From contig JANWWQ010000001.1 in NCBI GenBank assembly GCA_025055635.1, positions 1-61,767 on the forward strand: DNA of 61,767 nucleotides. Direction: 5' to 3'. The notes below the pieces were generated by a model, which did no database searches, had not been told where the DNA came from, and worked only from the letters and a program-made list of their open reading frames with translations. This document shows positions 52,989 through 59,957 of the stretch, piece by piece (the stretch's first letter is position 1; every line of letters begins with the position of its first letter). The position numbers were made by a program, and so were the translations under genes. Origin of the DNA: Flavobacteriales bacterium. GTDB lineage: Bacteria > Bacteroidota > Bacteroidia > CAIKAF01.

Positions 52989-53789
52989 TCAGTTAAAAAC
53001 GTTTCTAATTATAAAGAAAGATGTGACAAAATTTGAAGCTACAAAAACAAAAGTTAGCCAGGGTAACACTTCTTCCCTGAGATAATCTATGAGCCTTTCT
53101 TGGGGTTCTACGTAAATAATATCATTGGGTCTAAGTACCAAGTCTGCATCCTTCATACCCTCAATTGTAGCCAAATTGATTAAATAGATTTTTGGATTTT
53201 TGAGATCTCCTCGTATCAGCTTTATACGGTAAGCCTTAGCGCCTCTGCTAAGGCCTCCGGAGGAGGCTATGGCTTCGAAAAGCGTCATATTCGGATTTTC
53301 AAAACGCACAACCTTGGCCGAACCACCCTGTCCAGGAAACACGATAACCCTTTGATTTAAAACTTTTACCTGTACATAGGGATCCCTGTAGTGCTTAGAA
53401 AATATTCGTTCCAGTGTATCTTCAAGTTGACGGACATACATACCTTGTACTTTGAGGCGACCCACCAGGGGAAGTTTGATGGTGCCGTCATACTCAACTG
53501 TGAATACCACCTGTGTGCCTTGTCTGCGGGCCTCATTAAATTGTCTTGTTAGTTCCAAGTTTGCTCCTACAATGTCAATCAGAGGAAAGCCTCCATCGGC
53601 TACTAACAGAATGGATAACTCATCATTAATACCTATTACATATTGTGAATCTCTTACGGCAGGGAATTCATCATACTTGTAATTTTTGGGAGTACGAATC
53701 ATTATGGAAGGGTTCATATACCTGCATCCCGGCAAAAAAAAGGCTACACATATCAGCAATAGAACTAATTTAATTAATTTTTTAATCAC
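52989..53789 (-). CDS. Polysaccharide export lipoprotein (Wza/Poly_export family)
   Basis: 266 residues with a GTG start at 53787-53789. The lipoprotein signal ends at Cys22 (CVAFFLPGCRYM). A Poly_export domain follows (QYVIGINDELSILLVADGGFP), then VEYDGTIKLPLVGRLKVQG and an SLBB-like part (NQRVIVFPGQGGSAKVVRF, NDIIYVEPQERL). A C-terminal hydrophobic stretch (LTFVFVASNFVTSFFII) may cross a membrane. It should form the outer-membrane channel for a capsule or exopolysaccharide and work with the autokinase encoded 1 bp downstream. It is the first gene of a tightly packed seven-gene run and has a -7 box 28 bp before the start. Confidence 0.93.
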   Translation of the reverse strand: MIKKLIKLVLLLICVAFFLPGCRYMNPSIMIRTPKNYKYDEFPAVRDSQYVIGINDELSILLVADGGFPLIDIVGANLELTRQFNEARRQGTQVVFTVEYDGTIKLPLVGRLKVQGMYVRQLEDTLERIFSKHYRDPYVQVKVLNQRVIVFPGQGGSAKVVRFENPNMTLFEAIASSGGLSRGAKAYRIKLIRGDLKNPKIYLINLATIEGMKDADLVLRPNDIIYVEPQERLIDYLREEVLPWLTFVFVASNFVTSFFIIRNVFN

Positions 53790-54229
53790 CTTAATTAATA
53801 ATCTTCATTCCAATTTGCAAAGATAAGCCTTTAAAGCCTAAAGCGGAGGGCGAATAACAAAAAATGTGGTTCGGATGTGGAATAAAATGATATGGTATCC
53901 TGCAGGAATAGCAAGGATCTCCTGACCAACTATCAGAACAAATGCAGTCCTGTAACAGAAAAAAGCGTATCAATTTGCCAGGGGCTTTACACCCCTGGAA
54001 TGGAGTACAGAAAAGGTGTAGATTTTGGTATTTTTTCAACATTATATTTATTACTTATATTTATGGCAAAACAGGGTTACAGGGAATGAATTAATATGGC
54101 TTAGTTCTTGCTGTTGCTGCGAAAATTGAAATACTGAACTTTTGTGGTTCGTAGAAGTTTTTATTCCCCGAATTGGGACGCTATGGTTAGGTTTCTTCTA
54201 CTAATCTGGCGGGCATATTGTAAATGAGT
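53790..54229. other. Intergenic region before the polysaccharide operon; one hairpin, no gene
   Basis: Holds the export operon promoter at its low end. A perfect 7-bp inverted repeat CCAGGGG/CCCCTGG with a 7-base loop lies at 53978-53998 and lacks a T-tract on either strand. An 83-codon minus-strand frame covers part of the region but has an unlikely composition and is not called. 54043-54229 shows nothing that I recognise. Confidence 0.4.
53818..53825 (-). promoter_or_regulatory. Predicted -7 promoter element of the polysaccharide export operon
   Basis: Minus strand TATCTTTG, an exact TAnnTTTG match, ends 28 bp before the GTG start at 53789. No -33 TTTG at the right distance. Confidence 0.55.
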
Positions 54230-55420
54230 TCAGGTTTTTTGGTTTAGTAATTTTTCATACAGGTTTCTCATGCGTTCGGCTAGGGAAGTGGCCGAAAATG
54301 TGTGGGCTACAAATTCTCTGGCCGTATTGGCCATGCGTAAACGGAGTGCGGTATTCCGATATAGTTTATTCATGGCTTGTGCCAAAGCAGATTGTTGGCG
54401 AGGGGGTACTAAGAGAGCTGAAACTTTTTCTAATGTTACATCGCGCACTCCCCCCACGTCTGTGCTTATCACAGGGAGTCCAGCGGCTTGGGCCTCAATA
54501 AGACTTACGGGGGTACCTTCATTATCACTTGAAAGTACCACCACATCAAGTGCTGGCAGTAGGTGTTCAATATATTTTACCCAACCGGTAAAGAAAATGT
54601 CGGCCTGGCCGTCATAGGTAATATAGCAAGAAGTAAGCCCTAGTCTGGCCGCCTGGCCACGGAGTTTATCCAGCAGGGGTCCGTCCCCAACCACTAAAAG
54701 CATGGGTTTTGGGGAGGCAGATTGAGCAACCTCTGCAAAGGCGTTGAGCAGCAGGCTATGGTTTTTTATGGGTGCCAGCCTACCGATAGTGCCAAAGATG
54801 AATCGCTCAGGCGGCAGCTGAAAGCGCCGGCGGGCTTCAAAGCGGTGTTCCGGGCCTAAATGTAGGAAGCGCTGCAGTTCAAATCCGAGAGGCACCACAT
54901 GGATTTTTTCTGGAGGGCAAATCCGGTGCAAGGAGGCCAATTCCTCCTTTTGTCGGGGGCTTACGGCGATGATGGCGTCACTGAGGCGGGCCAGGTATCG
55001 CTCCAGGCTTTTGAAAACCCTGGTTTTCAGGGGCCCAAAATAGGAGTGAAATACGTGTCCGTGGAAAGTGTGGACAGTAACAGGCACACCACAAAGCTGC
55101 GCGGCCAAACGGCCGACAGCCCCTGCCTTAGAGGCATGGGTGTGCACAATGTGGGGCCTAAATTTTCGGATGAGGCGTATCACTTCAGCCAGTGTGACCG
55201 TGTCCCGAAAAGGATGAATTTCCCGGCCCATAGAAGGCAATACCTGATATTCTACACCAAGATCTTTTAAGATGTATTCAGAGCTTTCCTCTCCGGGTTC
55301 ATGGGGGGCACCCACTAATAGAGTTTCATATTCGGGGGCAAGGTATTTGGTAAGAATACCTACGTTGTAAGTGGGCCCTCCTAGGTTAAAGCGATTTGTG
55401 AGGCGCAGAATGCGAGGCAT
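54230..55420 (-). CDS. Glycosyltransferase family 4
   Basis: 396 residues, GT-B fold. N-terminal LRLTNRFNLGGPTYNVGIL with the acceptor-side Gly-Gly motif, then HIVHTHASKAGAVGRLAA and VTVHTFHGHVFHSYF. The C-terminal donor domain has FIFGTIGRLAPIKNHSLLL, a VVGDGPLLDKLR segment, and the catalytic region DVVVLSSDNEGTPVSLIEA with conserved Glu residues. Donor and acceptor are unknown. The ATG shares one base with the asnB stop, so lpd-asnB-GT form one transcript. It may contribute to the polysaccharide exported by the adjacent operon. Confidence 0.92.
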   Translation of the reverse strand: MPRILRLTNRFNLGGPTYNVGILTKYLAPEYETLLVGAPHEPGEESSEYILKDLGVEYQVLPSMGREIHPFRDTVTLAEVIRLIRKFRPHIVHTHASKAGAVGRLAAQLCGVPVTVHTFHGHVFHSYFGPLKTRVFKSLERYLARLSDAIIAVSPRQKEELASLHRICPPEKIHVVPLGFELQRFLHLGPEHRFEARRRFQLPPERFIFGTIGRLAPIKNHSLLLNAFAEVAQSASPKPMLLVVGDGPLLDKLRGQAARLGLTSCYITYDGQADIFFTGWVKYIEHLLPALDVVVLSSDNEGTPVSLIEAQAAGLPVISTDVGGVRDVTLEKVSALLVPPRQQSALAQAMNKLYRNTALRLRMANTAREFVAHTFSATSLAERMRNLYEKLLNQKT

Positions 55421-57306
55421 TAGAGCACATATTTTTTATACCAATGCTGAAAGACCACAATTGACCACAACCACCAGGGACTGTCCCCATAATCGCTACT
55501 TTGAAGTTTGCGAAGAATAAACCGGATAGCCTCTTTGTTAAAAATCCCCTGGGTATCCAGCAAATCATCCGAAAGATATTCTTTTATTATGAGATGCTCT
55601 AGATCCTCCAGGAACCATTTGCGTAAAGGGACTTCAAAACCACGCTTACCTCGACTGTATATGCTTGCCGGAAGTTGATCTCTGAATGCATCGCGCAGAA
55701 TTTTTTTGGAATATCCAACTCCTACTTTGAAAGAAGTAGGAAGGCTAAGAGCTAATTCTACAACCTTATTGTCAAGAAAAGGTGGACGTACTTCTAAACT
55801 ATGCATCATGCTCATGCGGTCGGTTTTAGTCAACATATCGTTGGGCAAGACGAGCAGAAGATCGGCCAGGAGAGTGGCTTCCAGGCTATCATTCCAGCGC
55901 AGCAGGTCACACAATTCATTTTTAAGTCGGTCCCATCCCTTTTGGAATGTGGTGGAATCTAGCAATGTGTTCATGACCTTACTTTCTCCAAAGGAAGCCC
56001 ATGTTAGGTAACGAACACAGGGTTCCATAGAGGCTCCTTCTAAAATCCTCACTGCCTGACGCACTTTATTTACAAAAGCCCCGCCTCTTCCTTTAGGAAA
56101 CATGCGTAGCAAGGGCAATAGAAAGGAGATTTTTCGTATCCAAGGTTGCCTCACCACCCAAGCTTCGGCACGGTGCTTTTGGTATCCTCCGAACAATTCA
56201 TCACCGCCATCTCCGGACAGTGCCACGGACACGTGCTGACGGACCCGTTGAGAAAGAAGCGACACTGCCAGAGCTGAGGAATCGGCGAAGGGTTCATCCA
56301 GGTAATCCAGAACAGCGGGCAGGGCTTCCCGAAGTTCTGCAATTCTGACCGGTAAAACATGGTGTTGTGTTTTTGCCTTTTCGGCCACCATGAGGGCAAA
56401 AGGTGTCTCATCATAGTAGGGTTCGTCACTGAAGGCTACCGAAAAAGTCTGGATTTTGAGATGTCGTGCTGCGGCAGCCAGACAAATTACGGCGGAGTCA
56501 ATACCTCCACTGAGGAAAATGCCCACAGGGACGTCCGCAACCAGCCAGTCGTTTACAACATCGATTAATAGTTCTTTAAGCTGGCTGACAGATTCCTGAT
56601 AAGATTGGTTGGCATTTTTCCGATTTGGGGCTAGGGGCGACCAGTAAGAGACAGGCTGATCAGGGCCCTTTGGGGTAACGCGGATCCAATGGCCAGGTGG
56701 GAGCTTGTTAATATCCTGGCACATGGTGAGGGGTGCCGGAACGTAAGTGAGCATGAAGTAGGGGGCTAAGGCCAGAGAGTTCAACTGGGGCTTCCCCCAA
56801 AAAGGAATGAGGGCCTTTAATTCACTACCAAAACAAAAAAGGCGGTCCTTTTGCCCGTAAAAAAGGGGCTTGATGCCTAGCCGGTCACGAGCTAGAAAGA
56901 GTTCCTGACGCTGGGCGTCCCAGACGGCAAAAGCAAAAAATCCATTTAAGCGCAAAAGACAAGCAGGGCCTTCAGATTTCCACAATTCCAGGAGTACCTC
57001 GGTGTCGCTGCGGGTGCGAAAGGTTATACCTCGCTTCTGCAGTTCGGTCCGGAGAGATCGGAAATTGATGATTTCGCCATTGTATGCAATTGTGAAGCGC
57101 CCTTCCGCATCCGTCATGGGTTGTCCAGCCTCTGGAGTGAGGTCAATGATTGAGAGACGGCGGTGCACTAAAGCCAGTGGCCCGCTATGGTAGAAACCCT
57201 GCGCATCGGGGCCACGAGAGGCCAATGCTGTGGCGGCCTGATCCCAGCCTTGTGTGGGAGGAAAAGTAGCAGGGGCCAGTGCGAGGCACCCAGCGAATCC
57301 GCACAT
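55420..57306 (-). CDS. asnB: Asparagine synthase (glutamine-hydrolysing)
   Basis: 628 residues. Class II glutaminase domain starts at Cys2 (MCGFAGC), with IAYNGEIINFRSLR and FRTRSDTEVLLELW. The synthetase domain has the ATP pyrophosphatase loop FLSGGIDSAVI, then ALSGDGGDELFGGYQKH and LVLPNDMLTKTDRMSM. It makes Asn from Asp with Gln as ammonia donor; homologues near sugar-transfer genes often amidate other substrates, for example uronic acids of surface polysaccharides. Its setting beside a glycosyltransferase makes that second role possible here. Six bp separate it from lpd. Confidence 0.93.
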   Translation of the reverse strand: MCGFAGCLALAPATFPPTQGWDQAATALASRGPDAQGFYHSGPLALVHRRLSIIDLTPEAGQPMTDAEGRFTIAYNGEIINFRSLRTELQKRGITFRTRSDTEVLLELWKSEGPACLLRLNGFFAFAVWDAQRQELFLARDRLGIKPLFYGQKDRLFCFGSELKALIPFWGKPQLNSLALAPYFMLTYVPAPLTMCQDINKLPPGHWIRVTPKGPDQPVSYWSPLAPNRKNANQSYQESVSQLKELLIDVVNDWLVADVPVGIFLSGGIDSAVICLAAAARHLKIQTFSVAFSDEPYYDETPFALMVAEKAKTQHHVLPVRIAELREALPAVLDYLDEPFADSSALAVSLLSQRVRQHVSVALSGDGGDELFGGYQKHRAEAWVVRQPWIRKISFLLPLLRMFPKGRGGAFVNKVRQAVRILEGASMEPCVRYLTWASFGESKVMNTLLDSTTFQKGWDRLKNELCDLLRWNDSLEATLLADLLLVLPNDMLTKTDRMSMMHSLEVRPPFLDNKVVELALSLPTSFKVGVGYSKKILRDAFRDQLPASIYSRGKRGFEVPLRKWFLEDLEHLIIKEYLSDDLLDTQGIFNKEAIRFILRKLQSSDYGDSPWWLWSIVVFQHWYKKYVL

Positions 57307-57312
57307 GCCCTT

Positions 57313-58701
57313 TTAAAGGTGAATAACTTCTCCGTAAGCTGCAGCCGTAGCCTCCATAATAGCTTCGCTCATGGTGGGGTGGGGGTGCACGGATTTAATG
57401 ATTTCGTGGGCCGTTGTTTCAAGTTTCCGGGCCACGACCACTTCAGCTATCATTTCAGTAACGCCGGCGCCCACCATGTGGCAGCCCAACCACTCTCCGT
57501 AGCGGGCGTCAAATATGACCTTTACAAACCCCTCCTTATGGCCTGAGGCATTGGCTTTGCCCGAAGCTGAGAAGGGAAACTTCCCTACTTTTAGGTCATA
57601 ACCTTTTTCGCGGGCCTGTTTTTCTGTGAGTCCCACGGAGGCTACTTCGGGCATGCAGTAGATACAGCTGGGAATGTTATTATAATCCAAAGGTTCTGGA
57701 TTAAGCCCTGCAATAGCTTCCACGCAAATAATTCCTTCGTGCGAGGCTACATGGGCCAATGCGGGACCGGTGGTGACGTCACCGATGGCATAAATTCCCG
57801 GCACATTGGTGCGGTAGTATTTATCGGTAGCGATTTTGTCTTTATCCATTTTAATCCCCAACGTTTCTAAACCGATGTTTTCAGTGTTGGGCTGGATACC
57901 GGCAGCGCTCAAAACCACGTCGCACTCCACTTGGGTGTGTCCCTTATCTGACCTAATTACGGCTACTGGCTTGCCGTTTTTTTCTTCCACTTTGTCCACC
58001 GTAGCGGAGGTAAAAATTTCAATTCCTGCTTTGCGAAATGCTTTTTCTACAGCTTTGCTAATGTCTTCATCTTCCAATGGGAGAATTTGTGGCATGTACT
58101 CTACGAGTGTGACTTTAGTACCCATAGCGTTGTAGAAATAGGCAAATTCACTGCCTATAGCGCCGGATCCAATAATGACCATGCGGTCGGGTCTTTGGGT
58201 GAGGCTCATGGCTTCGCGATATCCGATTACGGTGGTCCCGTTTTGCGGAATGGCTGGCAGTTCACGGGATCGGGCTCCCGTGGCAATGATGATGTGACGG
58301 CCTTCCAGAATTCTTTTCATATTGTCGGGGGTGGTTACTTCCAGTTTTCCTGGAGCGGCCAGCTTTCCATGCCCCATAATGACCTCAATTTTGTTTTTTC
58401 GCATAAGGAATTCCACCCCCTTGCTCATACCCTGAGCCACCTGACGGCTGCGGGCTATCACCTTGTCAAAAAGAACGCGGGCTTCCTTTACTTCCATTCC
58501 GTAGTCACCGGCGTGGTCCAGGTATTCCTTGATTGTTGCGCTTTTGAGCAGGGCCTTGGTGGGTATACAACCCCAGTTGAGGCACACGCCACCGAGCGCT
58601 TCTTTCTCAACCACAGCGGTTTTGAAGCCGAGTTGGGCGGCACGGATGGCGGCCACATATCCCCCGGGCCCGCTACCAAGCACTATAACGTCGTATTGCA
58701 T
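57313..58701 (-). CDS. lpd: Dihydrolipoyl dehydrogenase
   Basis: 462 residues. FAD enzyme (E3) that reoxidises dihydrolipoamide in 2-oxoacid dehydrogenase or glycine cleavage complexes. FAD site VIVLGSGPGGYVAAIRAAQLG; redox pair Cys40 and Cys45 in GGVCLNWGCIPTK; NAD site MVIIGSGAIGSEFAYFY; second FAD motif YAIGDVTTGPALAHVA; and the catalytic His-Glu near the C-terminus in HPHPTMSE (His441, Glu446). Length is normal. A near-consensus -7 box (TACTTTCG, one mismatch) lies at 58718-58725 on the minus strand. First gene of lpd-asnB-GT; no E1 or E2 gene is nearby. Confidence 0.95.
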   Translation of the reverse strand: MQYDVIVLGSGPGGYVAAIRAAQLGFKTAVVEKEALGGVCLNWGCIPTKALLKSATIKEYLDHAGDYGMEVKEARVLFDKVIARSRQVAQGMSKGVEFLMRKNKIEVIMGHGKLAAPGKLEVTTPDNMKRILEGRHIIIATGARSRELPAIPQNGTTVIGYREAMSLTQRPDRMVIIGSGAIGSEFAYFYNAMGTKVTLVEYMPQILPLEDEDISKAVEKAFRKAGIEIFTSATVDKVEEKNGKPVAVIRSDKGHTQVECDVVLSAAGIQPNTENIGLETLGIKMDKDKIATDKYYRTNVPGIYAIGDVTTGPALAHVASHEGIICVEAIAGLNPEPLDYNNIPSCIYCMPEVASVGLTEKQAREKGYDLKVGKFPFSASGKANASGHKEGFVKVIFDARYGEWLGCHMVGAGVTEMIAEVVVARKLETTAHEIIKSVHPHPTMSEAIMEATAAAYGEVIHL

Positions 58702-58773
58702 AAGGAAAAACTTGCTGCGAAAGTAGTGGGAAGGCTTTTATTTTACCCTAGAACGGGAGAAGGGACGCGGTGC

Positions 58774-59592
58774 TTAGCGGCGTTCGCGTTCCAGGTCCCA
58801 ACGAAGCCGGCGCAGCTCGTCGTGGACGGCATTGAGGGCTTTCCGAATCGGGTCTTTTTTAAGGTTTGGGGGAGGCAGTTCGGAGCTGATGTAATGGACG
58901 AAGCGCCATACTTCCAGCACGTCGTCCACATGAACCTCGTAGGGAGCATAGGCAGGGTTGGTGGAGCTGAGGACCAAGCGATTGCATTCGCGGATTTCAT
59001 TGTGAACAATTTTGAACACCACTCCATCCTGTCGGGTGACAACGATACAAGGAGTGCCGCTGCGTATCAACAGCCAGTTGTCCACAAATTCTCCTGTGAC
59101 ATAAGAGCCATGAGCAACGGGTGGCATGCTGTCGCCGGCAATCTGGAAGGTTCGGTATTTTCGATCACTTCGCAGAAAGGGTAAGTGAAAGGCCGGCAAC
59201 ACCCGAATGAATTCTGGGTCCGCATAACCACTCACATAACCGGCGCGGGCTTTTTCGGGTACCAGTTCCACGTTGTTGCGTCCCTGATGATCGGCAGTAG
59301 TCACAACGACGCGCAGGCGGCTGCCTGACGCTCTTTCTTCCCAGGCTAATTCCAGAGTGCGTATCTGGCTTTCGCTCCACTGTTCTAAGGTCTCGCGTAA
59401 TAAGATATCCAGGGGTATTCGAAAATAATCTGCGATTAAGGATAAGGTGTGCAGAGAAGGCTCGGATACGCCTTGTTCATAAGCGCTCCAGGTAGTGCGT
59501 TTGAGGCCCAAAGCTTGCGCCACTTCTTCCTGGGACCGGCCGATGCGCTTACGGAGGAAACGGATGTTGGCAGCAAAGGATGTGGGTGACAT
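58774..59592 (-). CDS. XRE-type regulator with LexA/S24-like C-terminal domain
   Basis: 272 residues from the ATG at 59592. A longer frame up to 59802 exists, but its extra 70 residues cross the promoter box and look non-coding. Residues 7-60 are a helix-turn-helix (LRKRIGRSQEEVAQALGLKR, SAYEQGVSEPS). The C-terminal part is an S24-type fold with Ser155 in IAGDSMPPV and Lys194 in VVFKIVHN, spaced like the Ser-Lys dyad of LexA, and Ala117-Gly118 upstream (KARAGYVSGY) where LexA-type proteins are cut. Self-cleavage is inference; many Bacteroidota relatives are just called LexA-family regulators. A C-terminal coiled-coil (HDELRRLRWDLERERR) is extra. Regulated genes are unknown. Confidence 0.88.
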   Translation of the reverse strand: MSPTSFAANIRFLRKRIGRSQEEVAQALGLKRTTWSAYEQGVSEPSLHTLSLIADYFRIPLDILLRETLEQWSESQIRTLELAWEERASGSRLRVVVTTADHQGRNNVELVPEKARAGYVSGYADPEFIRVLPAFHLPFLRSDRKYRTFQIAGDSMPPVAHGSYVTGEFVDNWLLIRSGTPCIVVTRQDGVVFKIVHNEIRECNRLVLSSTNPAYAPYEVHVDDVLEVWRFVHYISSELPPPNLKKDPIRKALNAVHDELRRLRWDLERERR

Positions 59593-59603
59593 ATTTTTTG
59601 TAG

Positions 59604-59611
59604 CAAATTTA
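59604..59611 (-). promoter_or_regulatory. Predicted -7 promoter element of the XRE/S24 regulator gene
   Basis: Minus strand TAAATTTG, an exact TAnnTTTG match, ends 11 bp before the ATG at 59592, giving a leader of about five bases. Supports the 59592 start. Confidence 0.6.
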
Positions 59612-59826
59612 GATGTTTTTTTTGTAATAGGTGCTTTAAATAAGCAAGGTTGCGGAAATTGAATAGAGGAACTCCTGAGGACCTTGAAAGGGTGATGTTT
59701 GACTTTGCGTGAGGATTTGTAAAGGCGGTCCCCGGAAGGCAAAGACGAGGTGACGGGTCTTAGGCCTGGCGGTAAGGATTTGCAGGAGCGGACGCGGAAC
59801 ACGAAAGAACTAGACCCCTAAGGGGC

Positions 59827-59872
59827 GGCGGAAGCTACCCGCCGGCCGGGGAGGAAGCCGGCCCTCCGGCCG
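59827..59872. repeat. GC-rich inverted-repeat block in the region 59612-59895
   Basis: GGAAGCTACCCG is followed by the palindrome CCGGCCGG, then GGAGGAAG and a further GCCGGCC/GGCCG pairing. The surrounding 59640-59890 is GC-rich, free of convincing coding sequence on both strands, and not a tRNA, tmRNA, RNase P or SRP RNA that I can recognise. It resembles the block at 44058-44106. It may be a repeat element or a structured RNA. Confidence 0.4.
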
Positions 59873-59895
59873 CCAGTCTGCCGGGGTCACGTCTG

Positions 59896-59932
59896 AATAA
59901 AAAAACCCGAATCCGAATCACGATTCGGGTTT
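59896..59932 (-). terminator. Rho-independent terminator after rpoC
   Basis: An 11-bp perfect stem (AAACCCGAATC paired with GATTCGGGTTT, 59903-59913 and 59922-59932, 8-base loop). Read on the minus strand, the stem ends in a run of T residues. It begins 26 bp after the rpoC stop codon and should end the rpoB-rpoC transcript. Confidence 0.85.
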
Positions 59933-59957
59933 AGAGAAGGAAAACCATCGGAGCTTT

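Noticed and set aside
53791-54042. 83-codon minus-strand frame before the polysaccharide operon
   Set aside because: It covers the predicted operon promoter and the hairpin, is rich in Cys, Pro and His without a family pattern, and has no promoter or RBS of its own.
58087-59184. Long (365-codon) plus-strand open frame
   Set aside because: It is antisense to lpd and the XRE/S24 gene, both with full catalytic motifs; it has no recognisable domain and its composition is that of a shadow frame.
59593-59802. N-terminal extension of the XRE/S24 gene by 70 residues
   Set aside because: It runs through an exact -7 promoter box, lacks family similarity, and the ATG at 59592 gives the normal HTH start.
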